In this document: one piece after another, positions 41,201 to 55,500 of the stretch
Layout: every line of letters begins with the position of its first letter
Numbering within the stretch: position 1 is the first letter of the stretch
Assembly (NCBI RefSeq): GCF_027595985.1
Contig: NC_073312.1
Coordinates: 12,839,995 to 12,903,994, forward strand
DNA length: 64,000 nt
From: Sorex araneus
Taxonomy: Eukaryota > Chordata > Mammalia > Eulipotyphla > Soricidae
Reading direction: 5' to 3'
Translations under genes and position numbers: made by a program
Notes under the pieces: model-generated
The model's database searches: none
Seen by the model: only the letters and a program-made list of their open reading frames with translations
Told to the model about the DNA's origin: nothing

Positions 41201-43546
41201 TCAAGGATATTTCTCAGAATAGAAACTCATGAATTTCCAGACCAAAGGACCGCCCGAACTGAGTGCCCAGCTCAGTAGTGAACACAAAGCCAGTAACCAG
41301 TTTTTCCATGAACACCAAAACATGAGATGGAAAGATTTTAAAGATTTTTAGGAAGGGAAAAAAATATATATGAAAATTTAAGATTCTGGATACAATCTGT
41401 TTAATCTAGCAACACCAATGAATAAAAGAAAACACTCTAGCACTGTCATCCCGTTGCTCATCGATTTGCTCGAGCAGGCATCAGAAAGGTCTCCACTGTG
41501 AGACTTTTTGTACTGTTTTTGGCATATCGAATACGCCATGGGTAGCCTGCCAGGCTCTGCCATGCGGGCGGGATACTCTTGGTAGCTTGCCAGGCTCTCC
41601 AAGAGGGACGGAGGAATCGAACCCGGGTCGGTCACATGCAAGGCAAACGCCCTACCCGCTGTGCTATCGCAATGGTTTCAAAATGTGAAAGGAGAAACAA
41701 TTCCCAGCCTAGAAGGAAGTATCTAGACAAGCTATCAACAATTAGGTAAAATAAAGCTTCCCCACCTTCATAATCCCCGGGGTTACTCCTGGCTCTGTGC
41801 TCAGGGATCATTCCTGGTGGTGCTGATGCGGGGCTATATGGGGTGCTGGAGATTGAACCCGAGTGGGCCACACAGAAGGCAAATGCCCTACCCACTTATT
41901 CTCACTTTGGCAATTCCCTGGGAATTCTGATGTTGGAGTTTTGGGGGTTACGGAAGACAAAAATCCAGGAGGAGAGAACCCTAAGTTTTAGAGTAAATCA
42001 AAAGAATATAGCATGTGGAAAACAGGGGCAACCAGGGAAGGAGAAAGCTATTTGACAAGGCAGGTAAGAGAAAAATCCAGGAAAATTTTTTCTTGCAGGA
42101 GACAGAGGGATCTCAGCTCAGGTAGAGGCCAATCAGGCAGGAGAAGAGCAGGGCAGAAGGGTGAAGACGGCGGCAAAATGTGGCAACAGTGGCTGGATGC
42201 AGCAGTGTTCCAAGCACGATGACACCATGCAGAGAACTGAAGATAATTAGTGAAAGTGTATAGAACGCTTAACAGCAACCACCACAGCTGCAAAGCAGAA
42301 ATGTCATTATAGTGTATTAGACATTGAGGCTGTGAAATGTTTATGCAGACCTAATTAAGAAACACACAGCACTTACCTAACTTAAACTGAGAACAATATT
42401 TCTATTAAAAAGAAAAGCTAAACATCATACATTTTAAAATTATGACCATTAGGGCTCTAGAGAGCTCAAGAACTGAAGGGCCATGCTTTGAAGGAGGCGA
42501 GGGCCAAACGAACAAGAGAAGCATTTCACACCCACTGCTCAGAGAGGAGGGGAGAAAACTGGCTCATCTGCAAACTTCTGGTACATGTGAACATTTCTCA
42601 AAGATGCCCAGAGACAGTGATATTCTCCCAGGATGTATATAACATGTATTTCCTTAGACTCAGGAATTCTGGTCTAGGTATCCATCCTGCAGAATTCAGT
42701 TACCAACAGTTCTCCTCAGTATATTCCTGCAAGTGTTACTAATATTAGCAAAAGAAATCTGTTAATATGAAATATTAACCAGGAGGATGGTTAACACAGA
42801 CCCAATGCATCCGGTGAGTACCTAAGGCACTTTGTTCCTTTTATAGAATGCTCACAGGACCATAAATTATTTATGACTATTATACATAGAAATAGAATGT
42901 TGCTAATTGGCCAAACAGGGCTGGTTATCTAGAAACCCTGATAAAAGTGGCAGATCCCTATCTGTATCCTTACCTAAATATAAGCTCTGGCTAGGAAACA
43001 AAAGCTCAATGATCCTGGTTCCCAGAATTAAACCCAATAACCGAAGAAAATGTGCAACTAAGACTGCAAAATCCTCATCATCTCATGCAAAAGAGAACAA
43101 AGCTTTTTCCCTGTAACTTTTACAGAATTTTTTTTGTACTTCGCAAAACCAAGAAACATTTTGCTTAGGAGAGTCTTACTTGTGTATCTGGCACAGCAGG
43201 CATCTCCAACTCTTGGGCGGTAGTAGAGCTGGTTTTTCTGAGCACTGCAATATTCTAACAATTCGGCTGTTAACACACACAGTTTTTCCTGATCTTCTAA
43301 AATAAATAAAAAGTAATCTTTGGTGAAGAAAACTTCACTCTATTTTTTTGCTTTTTGGGTCATACCCAGCGGTGCACAGGATTTATTCCTGACTCTGCAC
43401 TCAGGAATTATTCCTGGCAGTGCTCAGGGGACTATAAGGGATGCTGGGAATCAAACCCACGTCAGCTGTGTGCAAGCAAACACCCTACCCGCTGTGCTAT
43501 CACTCCAGCCCCGAAAGCTTCACTCTTACCTCTTCATTATATATAT

Positions 43547-43588
<42 letters not shown>

Positions 43589-46500
43589 GTTTAAAGAACA
43601 GTAATTTAGTAAAAAAAAATTGAAAACCATATTAAAACATGTATTTGCATTTGAAGACTAGATAAAGCCTCTAGGAGCAGGTCACCTGGTGTGGCAGGGA
43701 AATGACACAGCGAGGGGCACGAAGGCTGCCTCCTGCTGGGTAACTTCTCCAGTGGGGCAGCCGTATCAGCGATACCCTGCTAGGAAAACCAACTACTCGC
43801 TGCACTTTTCAGTGTGTCAGGGTGAATAACACTATGATCACACCAATCCGAACTCTGTTATAAATACAGATTAAGGATGATTGGTTTTTTCTGTTGGGAA
43901 CACATTTAAGAGTAGCCACTATAGTGACCTGGGAGACTGCACCAAGGCCTGAAGCTCTTGAATTTGGGAGCTCTGGGTTTGGTCCCCAGCTGTGCTGGAA
44001 GTAGCTCCAAAATACAGCCAAGTTCGTCACAAAAAAAGGAAAAAAGCATTATCTAGCATTGCCAGTGATTTTTGGCTTAATAACCTGAAACAGAGCTTCA
44101 TGATTTTCAGCCTTGAAGTATCTGTGAGTTATTTTGAACAGTTATCATACATTGGTCCTAATTCACCCTCTGATTCTACAAGGGTACGCTCGGCTATATT
44201 TCTATGCTACCATTCTCCATGATGGAGCAGGGGGTGTGAGGGACATCCACAGTGAAACACTGCTCTAGAGAGTAACACTATGATTATAGACTGTTTACAA
44301 AATACTCTCAATATATCTGAATAAATTTTGATTGAAATACCTTTCAAGTAGCTAGTATGGGTTAAGTACAATTCAAGATAAATGTATTTTTAGGTTAGAA
44401 ATTTACACAGCAACCAAGAGCACTGTTTTGTCGTAAAAAGCGGCAGATGACTCAAACCAGGTGTGTGGGCGCTGCATGTAAGCACTGCCATCATTTTCAA
44501 GGTTTTTTTTTCTGAACTAGCTCTCAGTGTCATGCTCAATTCTTCCTTACACATTGAAAAAATAAACAACAACAAAATAATCAGCACACATCTTAAGGAA
44601 CTCACACAAGCACTTTCATCACCCTATTAAAAAGACCAGCACAAATAGGACTTAAATTTTGGCTGCTTACCTGGCATCTCATTTGGCAGAGCATAAAACA
44701 GGTTCGGGTTTATGATTTCTAGTATGCTTGCTTGTATAGTTTTATTAACGGGCAATTCGATTGTTCTCCACTTATCAGCTGAAGAGATGGCTGAGAACAC
44801 ACAAAGCACAGGACTTGATCAAATTTAATTTTGTCCCAGGAAGATTTATTTAATCGACAATTTATTCAATTGCCATTTCTCAATGGTTCCAAAATAATAT
44901 TCCATTTCCACAGTATAAAATTCAACTTGGAGGATTTTGTGGGTGTATAAATAAATCCCACCCTAGGCACAGGGGGAGACGGCTGGGGACATGTGTGAGA
45001 CCGTGATCCCTGGTGTGGCCCAGCGGGCTGAGTGGGTCCCGGCAGCCCTGCTGTCTGAAGGGCCTGCAAGGCAAACAGTCCACACACGCACCAGGACTGA
45101 AATGTGACCCCCAGGGAGCACCAGCACCTAAGGAGTAACAACAAGGAAAGGACAGGACAGGGACAAGAAGGGGAAGAGAGGGAAGGGGAAATTTAAACAA
45201 AGATGTCATGAGGCTCCTGAGCTACTGCCCTTTTGGAGCACACTCCTGGGGCACATTTCCATTTCTGAAGTATGCCTATTAAAATGTATTATTTTTTTCA
45301 AAGGATTCATAATACCCCGTTTGCATAATTAAGAACATTAAAAATGAATAGCAGGTAAAAAAAACCATTATGTTTCAACAAATCAACACTGAACTAGCGT
45401 ATATCTATAGGAAAGTTATGTTACTGAGAAAAGGAAAGCAAAAGATGATTAAGTATTGAATGACAAATGTTTTGAAAATGCTACCTGGAGGCCTTGATGT
45501 ATCAACTTGAAGTTCTTGTGTATTCACAGGTCTGTTATTCAGCAAGCTTTTATGCGGAGGACTAGTTTGTAAGACCAGATGTTCTTCAATTAGAATATCA
45601 CTAATTATTCTGGGATAAGCAGTGGAGAGATCTGTGAGCTCAATTCCCGTTCCATTTTCATTGACTTCAACTACCCGGGCTTGGAGTTTGACGCCTGCAA
45701 CACTCATCTGAAACCTTGCAATGGCTTCTTTGGACCAGATCTTGTTTTTAGGCTCGATATCTGGCGAATAAAAACAGGGTCACAGAGAATTATGGGACAC
45801 AGTGCTCCAGGTGTGCTTTTAGTAGTAGCCCAGGACTGGGTCCTGGTGTCAAATATACCATTCATGTCAATGAATTTGAGCAACTCCGATCAATGTACAA
45901 TTATGAATCTAGAGCCTCTTTCCACGAGTTATAGACAAATATATTTGCAAGTACACTACACCTGGTGATTTGGAGACTTAGGATCCTCTATTTTCATAGT
46001 TCTGAAAATCTTTCACATTCTTAATGATTCTTGAGGAAGAGCCTATTGTCATCAGGAGAGTGGTGGGCAGCAGAGTTAAAGTAATTTGTCACCGGCCCAC
46101 AACCAGGCGGTCGCAGAGCTGGTGTCCGGATCAGATCACTTAACTCAATTGTCCGCCTCACTTTTATAATTTACTTTCTTCACTTAAGTCACAAGCAGTT
46201 CTTGATATCTGACACCACTGTAATGACTGTGTACCAATATCAAACACTGAAACAGAATTTTTGGAGTGCAGACTCATTTCAAAACCATTATTTGATCCTC
46301 AGACCATCTCTCTAAATAGTTACTACTGTCACCAATTAAACAGATCACTAATTAGCCAATCCTCTCATCTGTTACTTTGTTCTTTTGCTATTACTAATAA
46401 CAACACATTCAATTGTGAACTTTTTACAGCTCCAAGATTCTTTTCACTCTTTTTTGTATGTCAAAAGCCAAAAACAAGAGTATTTCTTTATAAGCCCAAA

Positions 46501-49500
46501 GGTATAAATGCTTAAGAATGTTGAGGAATCCTGCAAAATGTCATTAGACGATCAGCTTCACTCTTATCCTAAGTTCACAAAAGCAGCTGCTTCCCTCTCC
46601 TGCCATCGATATCAGTACTCTTTGGAAGTACACTTTTTCACTGACTTATCACAAATTATGTAACTTCAAGGAGTTAGTTTCATGGTCATTATTTTAGTTG
46701 TTCATGGACTCTAAGTATTAGAAGAGAGTTGAGGAATGTTTGTAATCTGTACCATACCTGCCAGCCAGCACTGTATCCCTTGAAAAGGAAGTTCTAAAAA
46801 TTTTGGTGATATCGAATGTAGCTCGTCAGAAGTAACTTCTTCAGTGTTTCCATAATCCACAAAATGTACTTTCACATTTCCGTTTGGTAGGATCTCCTTG
46901 ACTAATGCTCGATACCAATTGCCATCACCTAGATTTACAGTAAGAAGTATTTCCTTTCTGTTAACACTTGAGGTTTCATCTCAAAAAGGATTTCCAACAT
47001 CTCAAGTAGCGAATATACTTCCTGTCTTCCCCAGATGACACCTTTAGCTTCTCATTCAGAAATCCCAAGAATGTTGGGACCGGAGCGATAGCACAGCGGG
47101 TAGGGCATTTGTCTTGCACGCGGCCGACCCGGGTTCGATCCCCAGCATCCCATATGGTCCCCCAAGCACCGCCAGGAGTAATTCCTGAGTGCAAAGCCAG
47201 GAGTAACCACTGAGCATCGCTGGGTGTGACCCAAAAAGAAAAAAAAAAAAAAGAAATCCCAAGAATGAGAATTCTCAAAATCTATAAGTTATCTCCAAAA
47301 CTTGTATAGCACTTCTTGATCTTTTACACATGATAAGATTTTATGCATAACCTAGGCAATATCTGATTTCTCAACTTAAAGATAAAACTCAAACTTCAAC
47401 ACTCTTGTCAATCTGGAAGATGTAATATTCCCACCATGACTGAGTTCACTTGTTGAAATATAAACGAATCCTTGTAATAAAATTAAGATTTTCATCAAGT
47501 ACCAAAGATAAAGGTGCTCACAGAATGACCAAAAGAAACCATGAACAATGAAGAGGTCTATCCATTATGTGATTTATTTTAATTAATGTCATCAGAAGTC
47601 CTGAGAAGCATTTATTGAAGTTTGGGTAAGAGACTATCATTGGACTTCTTATTACAAAGGAAGAATAAAATGCATGCTATCTGAAAACATTCAATCACTG
47701 ATTTTAAAAGTACTTGCTTAGAAGAAGAAAACACTAAAAGAATGGAATGTGGAGAAATCTAAGGTTCTAATGAAGTCAGAGTCACGCTGACTGTATCTTA
47801 CCTGCAAAAAAAGCACAACAAGGTTGTCCTATTTCTGCCTTAGAATCACCAGGTAACTTCTGCTGACAGTATTCTGCTAACGATTTGTTCAACTCACTGA
47901 GTTTATTTAAAACTGAAAAGGCAACATACACACGGCATTTAATGTTTAATGCCAAATACAGATTTTTCTGTACAACTGGAAAATGTTCTGGTGATTAAAA
48001 TCTCAGGGACACCCCACTCCCAACAAACAACTTTTAAATACATCACATGCTTTCTTTCCTTATTGAAAAAGCCGGCAAAGTACGTTTTTCTTTAATATTT
48101 CAGAAGAGCCCATTCCAGCCAAGTCACTTGTCAAAGTAACCAACTATGACATTACTGTCACCAGGCCCACACACAAGCTCTGCATGCAGACAAGTGACTG
48201 GGACACATACCTGTAGAGGACACCAAGTGATAAGCTGTCCCGAGAGCAGGCCCAGCTGCCCCAGGCACAGACCTACCCAGGAAGGGGATTCAGACAAATG
48301 AGCGAGCAGCCTGTGCTAAAGCAGAACTTCCCAAACTCGCATGGCCTGCTGCCCCTTGATAAACAAAATTACTCAGTGCTCCTTGAGAAATTTAGCTTAC
48401 TTAAGTGAACATAGGGACAGTGACCCCACAGCAACCAAAAGCAAGGCTACTGCCCCGCCCTCTTCCCCAGGCTGCCCCAAGGGCAGTGAGATCACATATT
48501 CTGGGAAGCAGAAAGCCAAAAGCTTCACAAGAGAAACTGGAACCAGGACATGGCCTGATAAAAAAGGAGAGAAAATTCCAGAAGAAAGAAAGGGCTCTGA
48601 GACCAAGTGCAAAATTATAGAATGAAGCACCAAAAACCACTTGGTGAGCAGTTTGGCAAAGCAAAGAAGGGCAAGAGCCTGGAGACGAGAGCACAGGAGG
48701 CCATGAGACAGATGAATGGTGCCTTCAAAGAGGCAGCCAGGGCTCGTGCACAGAAATGGAGATTAAATTGTAACCAATCAGAATTTTCACCTTTTCAAGG
48801 AAATGACAAAATACGTTAGTAGATACCACTCAAAGAAATCTCTGGTTGCAAGAAATTTTATTTTTTGAAAAATGTAGGTTATAAAGATGTTTTGAATTTT
48901 TGATAATTTGTTAAGCTGCTATACCTCATTTAAACCTTTACTTGTATGTACATCCTGTGATAAAAATCAATGTATTATCTAATTTTAATAAAACAAATCT
49001 CCAAGACATTGTTGAATTTTAAACTGGCCACAATATAAAGGGATACTTAGAAATAATGGCTTTAAGTGAAATCTAGTATAACCTAATTTTTCCTGTAAGT
49101 ACAAATACTAACTTGTCCCTTTTTGGAAAGAAAGCACTTTTTACCTCTCAACAAGCTCACCAGCACTTCTATAGAAATTTGTAGAAACAAACAAGGCAAC
49201 TTACCATCCTCTTTAAGGACATGGCAATAAAATTCTCCAGGATTATATATCATACAGACCATAACATCTACTGTTTGATCAATAACAAGTTCAATCCAGG
49301 TCCACTCCAATGGATCTACTTTTTCTTCTCCACCCAAAGGAACTGTGAAAACAAGGTAACATTTAGCAAAGCAATTGGTCAAGGGGAGTGAGAGGTAGAG
49401 CTGTCAAAGAACCCGTTTTTGGAGAACTACATCTGACATTTTCAGCAACCTTATTGGAAAGTTAAACTTGTCTCACAGTGAACCTTCCTTTGTTAAATTT

Positions 49501-52500
49501 CTAGGTCCAAATTACAATTCAGCTTCAGCCTATCAGTTAGCCATAAAATCTACAATGATGGGGGACAGAGCGACAGTACAATGGGTAGGGCGTTTGCCTG
49601 GCCCAACCTGGTTTCGATCCCTGGCACCCCATATGCTCCCCCAAGCACCGCCAGGAGTGATTCCTGAGTGCAGAGCTAGGAGTAACCCCTAAACACTGCT
49701 GGGTGTGGTACAGCTCAAAATAAAAAGTTGAAATGAACTTTCAGTTCTCAAACGCAACCTTGCTTGCCCTTGACTTAGAAAGAGGATAGGTTTTCAGCAT
49801 TAGCTTGTCCTCAAAAGTGTGAGAACACACATTCACACATTCAGGAAACCATCTGATTTAACTGGCAGATGTGTTACTCACCACTGGCTTCGTCCCCATT
49901 ACTAAGTTTCTCAGTCATGGCCCCCTGGCCTGCCACAGCGAATCCTGCATCAATGAGGGCTTTGGCCACACTGATGTTTGGAGTCACGGAAATGTCCACA
50001 AGTTCCACCAGGGAACTGTTCTCCAACTTGTCTGCCACCTTCACTGTGATCATTTTATTCTGCACGATATTTTTCATAAGACAAGTAGCTTCTGGAGTCC
50101 AAATCCCTAGTGACGGCTTTACTCCTTGCAAAGAAGTTTTAAAAGAATATTAAGGCATTTCTTACAGCCAAGCTAGCATTAAAAAATTTAGCTCCCAATT
50201 TCCATAAATTTTAATCGATGACAAACAAACCAAAAACTTCTACTCAAGCAGGAAGATGTCCTAAGCAAGAATGGAGGGTAAATTACAAAGAAAAGGACTG
50301 TAAAACACTTCTACATGCAAACTCATCATAGCTATATTGGTATGCAATATCCAGAAAAGCAAATCTATAAAAACAGGAATCTATAAAAAGCAAATCATTG
50401 GCTTCCTGGGGTGTAGTGGAGGTACATTAATTATAAATGGGCACAAAAGATCTTAGTGGGGTGGAGGAATGGTGATACTTAGTGAATTTACTAAAATAAA
50501 TCATTAAATTTTATACCTAGAGCAGTAAACTTTGTGGTATATAAATTATATATATAAAAAACTATTAAAAAGATCATGAAAGACAGTATAAAACTGGGGT
50601 CAAGAAAAAAAATAAGAAATAGTAGAAGGGCTGGAGCAATTGCACAGCAGGAAGGGTGTTTGCCTCACACGCAGCCAACCCAGGTTTGATTCCCAGCATC
50701 CCAAATGGCCCCCCTGAGCACTGCCATTCCTAAGTGAGTAATTCCTAAGTGCAGAGCCAGGAGTAACCCCTGTGCATTTATGGGTGTGACCCAAAAAGCA
50801 AAAAGAAAAGAAAAGAAAAGAAAGAAGAAACAGTAGAGCTGTTAAGGGCACATGCCTAGCATGCACCGAACCCGGGTTTGATCTCTGGCACCATATGGTC
50901 CTCTTATCACTGCCAGATGCAGCCATGGATACTCCCCAGGCTTACTGCCAGTGTGCTCTGGGTAATCCTTGGCACTGCAGGACCCACAACACTCCATCCT
51001 CGGGCCCTTGCACTGAACCAGTGACCAGTTGGTTAACAATAACTGGGGGAGTTTCTGGACCTCCCCTCACCCCAAAAAGTACAAAACAATCCAGGGAGAA
51101 ATTTGTAGTCCTTTACAGCAAGACATAAGACATTGATATCACTCAGCAAGACATAAGACATTCACATCACTTTCTGAAAAGTTAATTACAAATCAACAAC
51201 CTCAATGCTACACCTGATCAGTTTATGAAACTTAAGAGCTACGTGACTTACAAAATTATATTCAAACCCCACTGGTAATGAAGTGAAATTATTTGGTTAT
51301 TTTGATTATCAAAACTGGCCTCATAAGATGAACAAACAGAACAGTATGTGGTATACCAGTGTGTAAAGAGACTACTTTCTCTGACCTTTTTGGTGTGTGA
51401 AAGAGTTCAACCCTTTCTGGAGAATATGTATCACAAACAATAATAAAGCACTTACGTTGAGACCCCCATATACTGACACAAAGCTAGATTTTTCACCTAT
51501 TGTTAGGAGAGTCTAATAAAGTTTGTAAAATTGTATCTAAATGAACACTGCTAACAATAAGAGCTGGAAAATAAATTATGGTAGTGTAAAGGTTGAGTGA
51601 AGGTTGTGGAAGTTAATATATTTGTCACATGCTGGTGAAATGAATATATATGTGGCAATTCATATGATTATGAGAATAAGGTTCTTAAATGTTTTTGCAA
51701 GCAGACTTCCTCTTGCTCCCCACTTCATGTAGTTAATGGGCTTTGCTGATATTACAGACTCTATAAATAGCAAAAGGAAAATTTCAACTTCATAACATCA
51801 GCTCAATTCAATTTCATTTTATTACTAAGATAAGTTCTGTCTAAACACATTGCTTTATCTTCTCAGTAATTTAATTTCAATTCCAGTGCTCTAACTTTAG
51901 ATTTTAAGTATTTTAAGAAGCTAGGGCTAGTAAAAATCTCATACCTGCCAGCATACACTTTATAGCTTGCATGGGCAATTCCAACAGCTTGGGAGTTATG
52001 GGACACAATCTTGTCAAACTCAGGATTTCAAAGTTCCCATAATCGACATAACCTACCAGTACTGATTCTTCCGAGGCATAAGCCAGAACAGAGGCACGGT
52101 ACCACTGATCATCCTCTGGAAAAAACAAAAAAAGAAGACCATTCTCTAATGGTTTTCCAATTTTGCTCTAAACAAAAACTTTTCCTCCCAAGTCAATTAT
52201 CAATCTTAATAATTTATCTGAAGAAAATGTATAATGCACTGTTACTTTGGCTCATTAGAAACCACTATCACTACTACCTTACTAGACTCTTACTTTACAG
52301 GGTCCTTATTTACATGCTTCATCTCCCCAGTCCTCGGTCATCCCATTAGCATGGGAACACACATAAAGGTACTGAGCAGAATTCCCTTGCAAGAATCTAA
52401 CTGAGTCAATGAGAGTTGTCTGTGGCAACTCAACAATCAACTGATGGACAGTGACTTTTCTCCCTATCTGGGAGGTCACTGAACCATTCTGCAGAGGACA

Positions 52501-55500
52501 GAATTGGTCATCCAAGTGGATGGGAAAGGCTTTGTAAGACCGTGAAAGTAGCAGGACCTATGCCTACCACCCTGCACTGCCAAGCTCTCTTGGTAGTCCC
52601 AAGAAAAGTGACCCTGAAAGGACCCAGGGAGGTTCGGCATGCATGCAACACTGCAAACAGGAGTTACACTCTCTTTCCTTACCTGAGAACTGAGCACAGC
52701 AGATGTCACCAATGGTTGGATAAAAATCTGAGCGTGGAGACACCTGGCCACAGTACTTGCTAAGGGACGCCTGCAGTTCAGCGAGCTTATCTGCAGACAG
52801 AGATGGGGCACATCTTAAACTAAAGAGAGGTGGGGTTACATATTCTCTTCATCTTCAAGTCTGCCACTGGGACAATGCAAATCGGAGAGAAGCACTTACG
52901 TCCACTCTGTAGCTGCTGGCAGAAGAAGTCATCCGGTGTCTGAATGTGAGCAACCACACCACAAAACTCATCCCCCACGTTCAGAGTCAATACTTTGGGG
53001 ATCAGATCACTTCTGTCAACAACAGTTTTGTTTTCCGCCATCACTGTTTCAGCATCATCAGGCTCACCTGATCAGAAAACAGTAACACCGCACAGAAAAT
53101 TAACTTAGACTAAAGACCTTGAGATTAGAGTCTACAATATACACTGAGGAAAACAAAGGTGTTATTATCCTACAGTTAATGGATCCCAAGGATGTTTTCA
53201 GTGATGTGATTCCACTGACAAAGATAACAAAAATAAATGCAACTACATCAAATCAAAACATTCTTACAGGGCTGGAGTGATAGCACAGTGGGTAGGGCAT
53301 TTGCCTTGCATGTGGTCGACCCGGGTTCGATTCCCAGCATCCCATATGGTCCCCTGAGCACCGCCAGGAGTGATTCCTGAGTGCAGAGCCAGGAGTAACC
53401 CCTGTGCATTGCCAGGTGTGACCCAAAAAGAAAAAAAATTTTACATGGCAAAAGGAACTAAGGCTAAAAATAAATAAAAGACAACCAAATGGGAGAAAGC
53501 ATTTGAATATGATGTGTCAGGTAAAGGGCTAATACATATATAAAGCACTCATAAAGCTGAGAAACAATAAAAGAGCCCCATTAAAGGAGACAGGAAATGA
53601 GCAAACCCACTTCCACAAGGAGAACATACAGTCAGTCAGACAATAGGCATATGAAAAGGTGCTCATCATCACTTACTAGAAGTGCAAATCAGATTAACAA
53701 TGAGACAGCAGTGAGAATGGCAGATTATCAATAAGATGGGAAACAACCACTGTTGGCAGGGATGTGGTGAAAAAGGAACCTTCATTCAACCAGCCTTGGT
53801 TGGAATGCTGCCCGGTTCAGCCTACATGAAAAACAATATGGAGTTCTCAAAAAAAAAAAAAAAAAAGGAATACTAGCTCTAATCTTAGAGCTAAACTATA
53901 TGACCCAGCGATTCCTCATTTTTGTTAGAAAGGACTTACGAACACCTATGTTCATTGCAGCACCAAGTGTAACATCCAAGGTACAGAAACAACCAAAATG
54001 TTCAATGACAGATGAATGGATAAAGACTTGCTCTATATATGCAATGGAATACTACGCAGTCACTAGAAAAAATAAAACGCAATTCATAGCAACACATGGA
54101 GCTAGATGGTATCGCGTTAAGCAAAAGAAATCAGTGGGGACTGAGAAGGACAGACACAGTGATCTCTCTCATGTGTGGAATATAAAGAAAACAGGCCAAT
54201 GGCAAGAGATCTTGAGCTTCAGCCAAAACTGAGTCAGCCAACTGGGTGTTAGTAGAGTGGGAGGGGACCTTGAGACATATGTGGAGTGAATACTGACACT
54301 CGTGTAGCAGGTGTGATGTTGGAACACTAGATGCATAAAATATTATTAAAAGCATTTTAAGGCACGGTAACTTGAAAAACATGGGAAAAAAGTCTTTAAT
54401 TTTAGTTTCCATTACACACTGGTAGTCAAACCCCTACACTCTCCTCCTTGCATCTCCGGGCAGTGATACCTGCTGTTCTTTATTCCCAGAACACAAGGGT
54501 CTTTCTCCATGTGCGAGTTCAACACTCTTCCCAGGGGCTCCCACTTACCCTGCATGCCCTTTGCGCCTGTCTGTGCTGCCCACACAACCACCTGTGAACA
54601 GACCCTCCTCCTGAGCATGGCAGTAAGTGACGCTCATGGGTTTGGGTTCCTTCCACCAGAGACCGAAGTCACACCTGCCAGTACTTGTGCTCTAGGCGCA
54701 TCTTCCCAGCTGCTGCTCCATCTCCTTGACCCCATTCTCCCCCTGGCACTCCCAACTCAGCTTCTCAACTCTTCTCCTTTCTTACTATTCCCTCCTCACT
54801 CTGCATCCCTAAGACACCACCAGCACTTGTGATTTCAACCTCAACTATTACTACGAAAGCAGTGTTTGCATCTCTCCTTCTTAAGGGCAAAAAGCCCCTG
54901 CGAGTTTTTCAACAGATTTGCCACACCAGTATTTCTATCTCAGGGATATCACATAGGAAGAATTGAATACAAATAGAAGATAAGAGCTAAAATGAGGAAA
55001 GTTGTTGCAATTGTCTATGAATGATGAGATTCCTGTGTTAAGAAAGGGTAAGGGGGGAGGAGGGTCACATACAAAAGGTATTGGGAAGAAGAATCAATTT
55101 AAAGGGGAAGGGGGGCTGGAGCAATAGCACAGCGGGTAGGGCATTTGCCTTGCACGCGGCCGACCCAGGTTCTAATCCCAGCATCCCATATGGTCCCCTG
55201 AGCACCACCAGGGGTAATTCCTGAGTGAAGAGCCAGGAGTAACCCCTGTGCATCACCGGGTGTGACTCAAACCCCCCCAAAAAAATAAAAATAAAAAACA
55301 AAGGGGAAGGGATGGGAAAGGAAGAAGATGGATTTAAGGATGAAAAATTTTTGTCACAGGAACCACCCAATGGTCAGTAACCTGACCATTACCTCTAGAT
55401 AAGTAAGAGACCATAAAGTATTCCTGCATTTTAAAGTAATTTGTAAAGGAACAAAGTGAGAAAGCAGACTTAAAAAGCACCAAAGGCTAGGCAATGAAAT

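Noticed and set aside
53900-54232. 110-codon open frame
   Set aside because: Fragment of a decayed LINE-1 ORF2 end.
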